Positions 1 through 9,369 of a DNA stretch of 28,741 bases are shown here, one piece after another; positions within the stretch are counted from its first letter, which is position 1, and each line of letters starts with the position of its first letter. Origin of the DNA: Chara braunii. Lineage: Eukaryota > Streptophyta > Charophyceae > Charales > Characeae. The notes beneath the pieces were generated by a model, which had not been told where the DNA came from, did not search any database, and was given only the letters and a program-made list of their open reading frames with translations. The position numbers were made by a program, and so were the translations under genes. The stretch covers positions 1,378,015-1,406,755 of the forward strand of contig BFEA01000039.1 of assembly GCA_003427395.1 (NCBI GenBank), written 5' to 3'.

Positions 1-94
1 GATGAGGGACAAGGATAGAGGATGGAGGCTGGAGGAAGAGGGAGGAGGGCGATGAGCATGGATGGAGGAGGAGAGAGGAGGGCGATGTGCATGG

Positions 95-113
95 ACACAC
101 ACACACACACACA
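95..113. repeat. (AC)n microsatellite
   Basis: About nine AC units in a row. Just upstream an 18-bp phrase containing GGAGGGCGATG occurs twice (about 45-62 and 77-94), so the first 110 bases are purine-rich simple repeat. Confidence 0.9.
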
Positions 114-260
114 TGCTCACCTTCGCACAGCAGGCGTGTGCACTCCAATGAAGCTTCCCCGACCTGGCGAACTCGAAGACTGACTGCTGCACCATTTTTC
201 CGTGGGGGCGCGCGAAATACCTACCACTTCGAATTCGAATTCCTGCCGCCACTGCTGCAA

Positions 261-450
261 GGGCATAACAGAAAGATGTGTGCCCCTCGTGAGGGCATTT
301 TGAGGACGGACAGAGAAAATGCCACCAGCGGTCCAGTAAGGGCATATCAGAAAGTTATGCCCCATGCTGACAGGGGCCTGCGGAAAATTTCAGAGGCCCA
401 AGGGGCACAACAGGGTAAGTCGGCCTTCACAGGGGCACACCGCAAATAAA
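261..450. repeat. Degenerate tandem repeat with GGGCA...TGCCC hairpins
   Basis: Three diverged units begin GGGCATAACAG (261), GGGCATATCAG (340) and GGGGCACAACAG (402). The first two contain inverted GGGCA/TGCCC arms; in the second, GGGCATA pairs with TATGCCC around a 9-nt loop (340-362). The block lies just beyond the 3' end of LINE A on the minus strand, so it could be part of that element's 3' untranslated region or independent flanking DNA. No function is evident. Confidence 0.5.
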
Positions 451-469
451 CGCAAACTTCAGAGGCATT

Positions 470-2325
470 TCGAAAATTTTCCCTTTCTTTTATTGTGCCT
501 AGGTTACCTCTTCCTAGTTTGAATGTCTTGGATCTTTGGATTATATCTGTTTTCTTGTTTGGGTTACTATCGATTATGGTCGTATTTTTCTTCCACATGG
601 CGTGTAATTCCGTTTCTATGAGATGGTTAATGGTAATGAGGGGGTTGTCAGGAATGGTGTGATTGTCCTCAAAAGTTTGTTCGCATCTCTTCTTCCATAT
701 GGCCCATATAGTCGCCTTTCTTATTTGTGAAAAGAGAAATAAGTCAAAGCCTTGAAAGAGAGGGAGGGGGGGGGGGTTCTATGTCTAGGAATACAGTGCC
801 AGGGTTATTTGTATCACTTTGTTGGAGAGCTTGTTCCAGGTGTTCTCCATCTCACACCAGAGGTTTCGTGCTTTCTCACATTCTAGGGAGCAATGGTTGA
901 GTGTTTCTTTAGCCTCCGAATCGCAAACTTTGCACCATGAAGCCTATTCTGTTCTGTCCTCCTTTCTTCTTCTTTGTGCTAGCCAGTCATTTACTGGGAC
1001 TGCTCTGAATGTTATGAGCCATAGTAAGCTTGCCAATTTCACCTGCTTTGCGCAGAAGATTCATGACGAGGAGGGGTTAATTCTTCTTCTTGCCATCTTT
1101 TTTGGATGATTGTATTGGATGAGATGGGTGTAGAAAACAGTTTATAGCCTAATTTGGTTGTGTAGTCTGTCAGCTTGTGTCTTCTTGACACAGCCGTAGT
1201 GTTATTAGGGATGTTCCAACTTCCAAGACCATTCGGCAGGGTCGATTTCCAGGTGTTGAATGTCTGATTCCGGGTTGTAAACTGTATTAATCTCTCCTTC
1301 TAGAACTCTAATTCTTCTAAGGTTACTGATTTTGAAAGAACCCTCTGCCCTAATTTCCTCTTGTAGACTGCTTACTGGGTTTCCTATTTCTTTCAAGGGG
1401 TAAATGTTGCATCCAATCCAATCTTTCTGTGTTGGTAATTTTTAGTTCTTGGATATTTTTCTGGTCTTTCTGTGCCGCCCATTCTCCTATTAGCCATTTT
1501 TGCTCCGATCTTAGTAGGCGCCTCCATTCCATAGGTATAGAATCTATGATGCATGCAAGGTTGGCTTGTAGGTTATGTTTCCCCTTGAGAGTTAGTCTCA
1601 AGTCCTTCTCAGTTTTCCAATTGTTGGTGGAATCGTCCCACAGGTGTTGGATCTGCCAGATCCCTTTTTCCAGCCATTGTCCCCATTTGGCATTTGTTTT
1701 GTCGAGTGACAGGATTTCTCCCCTTTCATTTTTGATCCAGGGTTTGCCGAATATGGCTTGCCTGAGTACTTCGTCCTTCCTTTTGGGGCCTATTTTATTT
1801 TTTGGGAATATTCTTCTCCACGTGTGGAGTAGTTGTTCCCAGAAGGGTCTGGATTGGTTGTTCCCTATTACTTCTGGTTGTTTTGTTTGTTGGTTGTGAA
1901 GCCTTCTGCAGTTTTGTATGGGCCAGTGTTTGTTGAGTAACCAGTACTGACCTGACATATTGGGGCGGGAGTTATATGGGGCTAGTTCTCTGATGTAATT
2001 GAGTGTCAGTGGGACCCATTGGAGGTTGCTTTGTAGAACGAGTCTTAGTATCCATTTGATTTGGAGGGTTTGTAGTTGTCGGTCTGGGTCCAGTAGACCT
2101 AGACCTCCTCTCCTTTTGGATAGCGCTACTATTTGCCATGCGACTTTGTGAATGAAGTTTTGCTTGTCAGGATTACCAGTCCACGGGTAGGCTGCTGCCT
2201 TACTTCTTATTTGTTGTTGAAAGCCCGGTGTTGGGAACCAAATGGATGTGGCGTACCACATCATGGCAAAGATTGAGTTGTTAAGCGCCAGAACCCTGCC
2301 GAGGAGGGATGTGGGTGGTGGAGTT
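470..2325 (-). mobile_element. LINE A: 5'-truncated plant-type LINE (ORF2 C-terminal part only)
   Basis: This is a non-LTR retrotransposon remnant on the minus strand. Its protein aligns by eye with the two plus-strand LINEs in the window: KAAAYPWTGNPDKQNFIHKV here, RCYLWTGDPNKTTCFNKVAW in LINE B, AAFLWTGKPDK in LINE C. It starts inside the post-RT region (PTSLLGRVLALNNSIFAMMW), so endonuclease and RT core are missing, the usual result of incomplete reverse transcription. It runs through the zf-RVT zinc motif to a C-terminal tail containing ATIWAIWKKRCEQ. The 3' boundary near 470 is uncertain because I see no clear poly(A) tail. Confidence 0.85.
500..2325 (-). pseudogene. LINE A ORF2 remnant: post-RT region, zf-RVT and C-terminal tail
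   Basis: The longest uninterrupted frame covers 2264 to 1350 (about 300 residues) and holds the conserved blocks KVAWQIVALSKRRGGLGLLD, DEVLRQAIFGKPWIKNERGE and KGIWQIQHLWDD. Near 1400 a one-base frameshift moves the reading to a second frame (1396-1205), which overlaps the first and continues the protein with KEIGNPVSSLQEE. After two stops the zf-RVT domain follows: VPVNDWLAQRRR, then WCKVCDSEAKETLNHCSLEC at about 830-890, a C-x2-C...H-C-x3-C zinc site. The end of ORF2 lies at about 500-720. With no RT core and at least one frameshift it cannot make an active enzyme. It is the least decayed post-RT region here and served as my reference for LINEs B and C. Confidence 0.85.
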
Positions 2326-2331
2326 GGAAGA

Positions 2332-3180
2332 CCACCTTTTACCCTAGAAGAATGGACAAAATGCTACACATAGCCAGGACAACTCCCACATAATGCCGTG
2401 CTACATCTATTCGGGAAACTTACGCTAACACGTTACCCGGAACCCAAAGAAGAAAGAATGTACCTACATGCAATACAAGAATCAATCCTTCCAGTGTGAG
2501 CTTTTGCAAAGCTAGATTTCCAAGGATTCAGACATTTGAACAGTTCGAGAAGCCTTACACACTGCGCCAAAATGGTCAATTGTTGTAGCTGCACTGATGG
2601 GGGAGTTGCAAAGTAAAATGGAGGGGGTGAGCGAAGTTAGCACATATGCAAAGTTCAATGCCTATGGGATTGATCAGCCTGGGAAGAAATGTCCACTTTC
2701 TATATAATAATGAGAAATGTTGAACTGGAAGGCCAGACAGTCAGGGGAATGGTATACCAGATTAGAGTGATCGAGGGCAAAAAGGAACAAATAGCATGAC
2801 CTGATTCCTCATCCTCAATCGAGGACCTTCCCTTCGGCCTGCAAGACTGCTGTTGGCAGATCACGAGCAAGAAGAAAGTCTCCTTTGGGGAGTACACAGT
2901 TAAATTTAGATATGAATTTCTCACTCCATGAGACAAAATGTCTAAAACAACAGCGATGGAAACATGGGAAAAGCACTGGAATGCTGATTGGTTTACCATC
3001 TGGAAAATTCACCAAGGAAAAGCATAGAAGCCTGCAGTTGCAGATCACCCACAGATGCCTGCCAACCATGGTTGGAACAGCAAGGGAAAGTTGTCCATGG
3101 GTGGGACAAGATGAGTTATGGCCCATCTCAAAGTCAAGAGTATGAGGTCTCCACGGTCGTTCTGAGCACAATGCGTTAAT
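2332..3180 (+). pseudogene. Decayed coding stretch of unknown identity
   Basis: I do not recognise this protein. Three plus-strand segments read like protein but are broken. One frame spans about 2332-2580 (contains EEWTKCY, YPEPKEERMYLHAIQESIL). A second spans 2558-2707 (APKWSIVVAALMGELQSKME, then a TAA). The first frame resumes from 2689 to about 3180 (VELEGQTVRGMVYQIRV, EDLPFGLQDCCWQITSKKKV, ETWEKHWNADWFTIW). The last segment keeps one frame for about 490 bases with stops at 2797, 2929, 3025, 3112 and 3163, several in contexts where TGG or CGA would give a plausible residue. It lies between the truncated 5' end of LINE A and LINE B, and is tryptophan-rich. It may be a piece of another mobile element or of a host gene; it shows none of the LINE motifs. 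Confidence 0.45.
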
Positions 3181-3598
3181 TGGGAAGATTGGTGGTAACT
3201 CCGGGGAACAAGATTTGTATGTATTTATTATTTATGCAATGGAAGGGAGTAGCAAGAAACCGCAATACAGACATAGGCTAAACTTACAATGAAAGATAAT
3301 TCAGAAAACAGTGGTATGCCGGTTAGCGCAAACGGAGCGCAGCGCTATTCAGCGTTGGCGTCTGGTCAAGACCCATCGGGCAACCGGCCGCAGGAATCCA
3401 GCCCCGAGCCCCCCGACCAGCCGTCTCCCTCCCGCTCAGCCGCGCTACACGTCGTGGGTTCGAATTTCGAACCCGGTTAGCCAAGCCATCATCGCCATCA
3501 GCTAACAGGTAGCTTGCGATCCATGCACGAGCACTCGACTTTCTCTTCGTTTCCGCCATTTTCACTTCAAGGAGGCTTCGAAGAGAGCTCGACCCAAC
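3181..3598 (+). other. Probable 5' leader of LINE B
   Basis: There is no convincing gene. A short open frame (3289-3480) is serine/proline-rich and has no recognisable motif. From about 3300 the sequence turns GC-rich and leads into LINE B ORF1. It contains a perfect 9-bp palindrome at 3456-3474 (GGGTTCGAA, one base, TTCGAACCC) that includes a B-box-like GGTTCGAA, and an A-box-like TAGCGCAAACGG at about 3324-3335. The two boxes are about 120 bp apart, too far for an ordinary tRNA-type promoter, so their role is uncertain. Confidence 0.35.
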
Positions 3599-4890
3599 AT
3601 GCCATCGCACTCAGCTACTGTCGACCTTGAAAACCTCCGATTTCTGCTGGAATCCCCGCAGATCAAGGGGGAAAAGATTGTCAGGAAAGCCATCATCAAC
3701 GAAGTTGAAGAGGAAGTAACTGCATGGGATACCCCAAAGAAAAAATGGCTGACACCAATGTAATGTATGAAAGGCACACTTTAGTCTTCACGTTCTCCAA
3801 CACCGGAGCACGCCTCCCGGCAGTAGAAAAAAGGAAATGGTTGACGAGAACATTCCAAGACCAAGAATCCATCAAAACCACAGCAGACGAATTCTCGATC
3901 CTCAATCTGAACAAAAACATGATTATGGTAAGCTTCAAGGACACCAACCAGGCATCACACCTGATCGAAAAGCATGATACTCTCAACTGCAGTGGGTCGG
4001 TCTGTTCCCTGGCTCATTGGAAACCAGAGAGTCCAGAAAGCGGAAATCTCGCCGACTGCATCCTACAAGCAGAGGTTAATGTGCGAACAGTTCTGGTTAC
4101 TATTCGACAAGATCCCGATGAGAGGTCATCCCCTGATTAAGGATCAGCCCAAGGTTGAATACCCAGCCAATAAGATTCTGAAGTGGGTCCTCCTCACCCC
4201 AGAATTTATGGCACCTAACTGCGATTCAATGACAGCAATTCTGGAGGTTCACATTGATGAACCCCAGTCTTCCCCAAGGAATGGGAATGCGTCATAGATG
4301 ACAAATCTTGCACGGTCATGGTCTCCACGAAAGCAGCCCCCATCTGTTTCAGATGCAGGGAGAGAGGCCATCTAGGGACTGACCCCAGATGCCCTCGCTC
4401 CCTCGACCACATGAGAGAAAAGAAACTTAGGCAGAGCATGCTGGTCGAGGTCGAAGATGCCAAAGGCATATAGTTCGTCAACGACCCAGAATATGATGGC
4501 TGGGTCTTCGACGATACCATCCCTGACCCAAAGTGGATCTGGACGTACAGCCACACAAACCCAGCGACGAAACAGCCGGACATTTTCCCCCCATCAGATA
4601 GCAAGTGGCAGGGGTTGGGATCCAAAAAGGTCAGCGTCTTCCTAGGTAAGCTTCACTCAGACCTAGTGATCGACCCTCGCGCAATTAAGGAAGAAAAGAA
4701 GCACGGGGACTTGATGTGGGATCTGGAATCAATCAGACACCAAACCACTGAATTATTCCAGAATTCATAAGACGGCAGCAAGTTCCTCCAGTCGGCCAGA
4801 CAGATCATCGAGGAACGCTACCCCAAAGCGGAAAGTGCCCTAAAAAAACAGGTCTCCCCCCCAAAAGAACATAGACGACAGGGTAGGTAA
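3599..4890 (+). pseudogene. LINE B ORF1: nucleic-acid-binding protein with CCHC knuckle (broken)
   Basis: The likely start is ATG 3599 (MPSHSATVDLENLRFLL). The reading then changes frame near 3730, 4060 and 4265. The middle (TFSNTGARLPAVEKRKW ... NMIMVSFKDTNQASHLIEKH) matches in layout the RRM-like or DUF4283-like N-terminal half of LINE C ORF1; that family name is my inference. The zinc knuckle CFRCRERGHLGTDPRC lies at 4345-4392, spaced C-x2-C-x4-H-x6-C, and is followed by a block shared with LINE C (SMLVEVEDAKGI...FVNDPEYDGWVFDD). The in-frame TAG at 4471 falls where LINE C has TGG in IWIINDP. ORF1 proteins of this type bind the element's RNA. The frame ends at TAA 4888. Confidence 0.8.
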
Positions 4891-6086
4891 GAAGAAGAGA
4901 AGAGAGAGAGAACAGAAGAAGAACACCGGATGGACCAACTCATAAGCGAACCTCTCACGAAACAACCCCCGAACAGACAAAAACACAGACTCTGATAAAC
5001 AAACAGGCATGGACATCTCCCTCAAGGAGAACGACCCAAACAGCAAATCCAAAGAGAAAGAGGAGACCCCCATCCTGTGGCTGAGAGAATACTGAGAGAG
5101 ATCTAAGTATGAGAGGGAGAAAGAGTTCGAGATTTAGGTGGCCTGTATGAAACACTGGGAAAAAATAGGGAAACCTGGGACAGGTAAGGCTGTCATGGCA
5201 TGAATCCCTCCTTCCAAAAATTCTTTCGACCTGCTGCGACAGAAGATTCAATTGTCAGAATTCGGCGCATTCAGATATCATGAGAAAAAGAGGGAGAGGG
5301 AAGCAGGAGGATCCGACTAAGACCCAGGCCAGGACTCTCAGACCCCGAGAGACTCAATCAGAGGCATGCTGCCGAAAAACTGGAAACCATCGAAGGGAAG
5401 AGATAAGAAAACCAGAAAACCGTCGAAAGATACCAAGGGGCAGAAAAGCAAACAACGACGGATCACGCAAGAGAACGCGACGGTGGCTGCACAGACAAAA
5501 CGTCTGTTCGATCAGAATGAGGATTACAGAAGAGGACACAGGAAAGAGTACATCACCATCCAGAAAGTCGCCGAGAACGCAGCCCCTCACGTCATTGAGA
5601 CAGCAAGGTCGGAGTGTAAAACCATCAAAGGTGTTCGCCCCCTGGTCCTAGTCCGATACAGGAGCAGATTTTCAATGAATGGCAAGTTGTGACAGAGGTG
5701 TCCTGCGCCATACCCACCCTCAATGACGACCGTGCATTGACGAGGTGCATTAAGAACAGCATCTCCACCTGGAACACCGTCCCAGCACTCTAGCAGGCAA
5801 AATGTGTCCGTCAAAAGTTATGGCTGACTCACTAGCGAATATAATCAAGACACATCTTCTCACCTCGGAGAACTCCCTGCAAGAAGAGGCCACCCCGGTT
5901 TACGTTGTCATGGAGGAAGACGACAGCGACATGGACAAAGAAGACATTCTGAACAGCGACAAGGTGTCCCCAAGCGACGAAGACAAGAGTATCCCCCCTC
6001 TGCTTGAAGGCTGCCTAAGCTCGGCCCCAGGAAAGGAAGACAGCGGGGATATGACACTGAGAGCCCCAAAACAGACATGGCGATAG
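4869..6086 (+). pseudogene. LINE B accessory region between ORF1 and ORF2 (coiled coil, acidic end)
   Basis: From about 4869 a frame one base off ORF1 reads a Lys/Arg/Glu-rich, probably coiled-coil stretch (ILWLREY...ERSKYEREKEFEI), then CMKHWEKIGKPGTGK and SFDLLRQKIQLSEFGAFRYH, continuing to TGA at about 5690 with only a few internal stops. A separate frame at 5802-6086 reads an acidic segment (EEDDSDMDKEDILNSDK). LINE C has a region of the same character (TLEWLDEYIELLKVRRELNM, AWKYWEIINKIPYSLLG), so it appears to be part of the family. I do not recognise a named domain. It could be the C-terminal half of ORF1 or a separate ORF; decay prevents a decision. Confidence 0.6.
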
Positions 6087-6832
6087 ACTGAACAACGTCA
6101 CCCAGACTGCATAGCTACCCCCACCACTCGAAAGAACAGCACCACACAAAGCTTTTGAAGATAGGTTGGTGAACAAGGATCACCATCAGCGGACGGCTAC
6201 AAATACAGCTCCAATCAATGGCAGCCGGCACACCACAAGGAAATACAGTCAAGACTGACTGGCAAGCCAAAGGCCTCAAAATTATCAGCTGGAACGTCAA
6301 TGGGCTAGCCAACACTATAACAGAGGAAGATAAACTATGCGGCATTCGGTTAGGCCTGTCCAACAAGAGCAAATCCAAACTGGATGTGATTCTACTTCAT
6401 CTCACAAACCACTGAAGAATAAAAAAAACAATCGAAAAAAGCCTTGGGGGGGTGCACTTTCACCCTTTGGTCCCATCAAGAGGGACTCAGCAAATGAGGA
6501 ACTGCAATCCTTATACCTAAGGTGTCCAAGATTCTGTCAATAGGACAGATTCTCAATAGCGAGGGAGATAGGATAGAAGGTAGATGGTCATGACTCGATA
6601 TTAAGTGGCAAAGACGAAGAACTGAGAATTCTCAATCTATACGCCCCCAACATGGAAAACGAGCGACTGGTTTTCTTCAGCAACATCCAACCTCTCATCA
6701 CAAATCCTCAACCGGTTATCATCGCAGGTGAATGGAATACGACCTTGGACCGCAACCTCGACCGAATTTCTCGATCCTTGTTGAAAGGCCCCACACGTAC
6801 TGGAACCCACATAAGGAACATCATGCAGACAG

Positions 6833-7117
6833 GGACCACTGGTGTCCCCCAGGGGCCCTGGCTGGGCCCTGGCCTTGGACCTTAGCTGTAGAAGATAGGA
6901 AAGACAATGATGGGACGCTGGACCCGGTTTCCAGCATCTGCACTCCCCCTCAACACATCTTATTTTTTCAAAAAAGGGACGTTGGGCCCGTTTTCCAGCA
7001 GGTGATGCTCCCCACCAATAGATGGAGCCTCTCCCCGAGCGCTTGTGGTATCGGCTTGTACCAGTACCACTACCACGGCAGGGGGTGTTGGAAAAAAAAA
7101 AAAAAAAAAAAAAAAAA
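6833..7117 (+). mobile_element. SINE-like retroposon family 1, copy in LINE B
   Basis: A non-coding A-tailed element interrupts the LINE B endonuclease. It is flanked by a short direct repeat AGACAG (6827-6832 and 7118-7123) and ends in 27 A residues (7092-7118). Bases 6988-7036 are identical over 49 nt to the minus strand of 23925-23973, which defines the family. Next comes a stem-loop with 12-nt arms 7039-7050 and 7065-7076 around a 14-nt loop. The 5' part (CCACTGGTG, CCCCCAG) also resembles the other copy near 24190-24215. An inexact internal duplication of about 64 bp (6912 and 6975) is present. No convincing A or B box is visible, so the origin of the head is unknown. Confidence 0.8.
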
Positions 7118-9369
7118 AGACAGATTTCAAATTGATTGATCCCTTCAGAACTGTACACCCATAAACAAAGGCCTTCTCCCGGTAAAGAAGAGCCAATCCA
7201 ACCGGACATCACTGTCTTGGATCAACGTCACCCAGATCTCCAAATACCTCCAACGAACAGTTTAACCGACCGAATTCGGACCACTGGCCGCCTGACGAAA
7301 GTTGTAAGATGAAACTGGTTCTTTTTAAAACATTGCAGTTCCGAGTTGAGTGATAGACACCAATGGTTAATTATCAGCTACACAAATCTAATCCAAACAG
7401 TATCAGCAGAGTCTATGAGTATCGCAGGTGGACGGAAAATAAGAGAAGAACTCCGATTTGCTATATCACTCGCTGAGGACAACCTCGTAGGACAACCTCG
7501 TACCTAACCCCTCCAATACCTTCTACGACAAGATACTCGAATCAGCAAGGGAGGAACTCAACAAATGGAGAAGGTGGGAGCTGAGAGGCCTGCAAACACG
7601 AGCCAGGATGACCAACTTCACCCTCAACGAATCCATGACAAAGTTCTTTTTCTAAAAAAATCAAAGCTAATGACTGGAAGAACATGATAATCAAGGGAGG
7701 GCCGAGTCATCAGCCTCAGGGTTGGTGAAAGTAGCCAGATCTTTCTACGCAAACCTATACGAATCAAAACACCCTTCTCCCCCCCTTCAGCCAACTTAGC
7801 AGCACGACAACGAATGATGACCTTCCTGAAAAGGACAATCACGCCGGAACAGACTGAAGGGCTAGACAAACCAATCACACTAGGGGAATTGCAATAGCCT
7901 TGAGCCAAATGGGCAATGACAAATCCCCATACATTGATAGACTGTCAAAAAAAAAATGGGTCCAATTCTGGCCCACACTAGGTAACGATCTCCTCAATTT
8001 TTTCAACGACAGCAGGGATAAGGGAGGCCTAGGCCAATTTATGAGTACTATCGTAGTCTCACTACTCCACAAGAAAGGCGAGAGAGAGGACATGAAAAAC
8101 TAAATCTCGCTACTAACAACCCCTTGTACAAAATCCTAGCAAATAGGATTATAAGTCAGATGGACAAATGCTTCCACATCGACCAAGCAGGATTCATCCC
8201 AGGTTGGTACATAGTAACCGACAAATTCAGGCAAAATACAAGATCTACGTGACCAAATTTTCCAACTATGGCGCTGAATGAGGCGGCTAAAAGGATCACA
8301 AAGAAACGTACGAAAGCCGCCATTCTCTTCTTTGACTTCAAGAAAGCTTACAACCAAGTTAATTGGGACTTTCTTCATAGCTGAATGGAAAAGATGGGCG
8401 TGGAACCCAGATTTAGAGAATGGGTGAAAGTCCTAAACAACGATGCTACCGCGAGAGTGCAAATAAACTAAATTATGTCAGAAACCTACGCGATCTCCAG
8501 GTCCGTCCGACAAGGGGACCCACTAGCCCCCCCCATCTTCCTCTTCATTATGGAGGCCATAGCATCCTTCCTGCGAAAATACCCTTCGATCGATCGTCTG
8601 ACAGAACAAACCTATAACCCTCTACACGACTTTTCCCGCCCCATGACACTAATGTCCGCAGACGATCTAACCGTCCTCATCAGAGCTAACAACTCTTTCT
8701 TTCAGGCCCTCGTCAAAGCCATGGAAGCTTTCCGATTGGCCTTAGAACTAAAGGTCAATTGGGCGAAAACCGAAGGATGGTGGCTAGCAGATGGCACCCT
8801 ACTGCAACCCCGAGATTCTCTCACACACCTATCCTGGTCTACAGGGGAACAAACACTTCGTTACCTAGGGATAATGGTGAATAAAAATGACACATGGCCA
8901 GGGGGATGGAACAAAACTTAATACACAGGGCGATAAAGTGGTTTACCCCTTGCAAAAGAGCTCAAGCTTCGTTGATTGGGCGAGCCATGATCTTAAACAC
9001 AGCCATCTTCTCGACACTCTGGGACATGGCTTCCATTTGGTTTCCCCCAGACAACAACCTAAAGACTCTCAAATCTAGAACCAGGTGCTACTTGTGGACA
9101 GGGGACCCTAACAAAACTACTTGCTTCAACAAAGTGGCCTGGCACTACATCACTAGAAGTCCGCAAGATGGTGGCTTGGGCCGAATAGATCCAAAACAAG
9201 AAGCAATTTTGTGTAAGTTGAAATGGATCATCAAAATGCTAACGAAGCAATTCATCCCCTGGACTAAAATGGCTTTGGATGGCATAAGGAATCTGGCTCC
9301 GGTCAACTCTCCTTCCAACATGGGGGCCCAATTTTGGATGATGCCAAAGAATGGTCAATCACGACAAGA

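Noticed and set aside
94-450. 120-residue frame starting in the CA repeat
   Set aside because: It crosses simple repeats and short tandem units with no recognisable protein features.
819-1109. 96-residue plus-strand frame
   Set aside because: It is the antisense shadow of the LINE A zf-RVT region, which has the C-x2-C...H-C-x3-C motif on the minus strand.
1429-1899. 156-residue plus-strand frame
   Set aside because: Antisense shadow of the well-supported LINE A ORF2 frame.
4842-4890. Possible programmed -1 frameshift at CTAAAAAAACAGG between LINE B ORF1 and the accessory frame
   Set aside because: The -1 frame meets a TAG within about 30 bases. The relative frame of the next region also differs between LINE B and LINE C, so it is better explained by decay.
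6732-7139. 135-residue frame ending in poly-Lys
   Set aside because: It crosses from LINE B into the non-coding SINE-like element and its A-tail; the Lys run is the translated poly(A).
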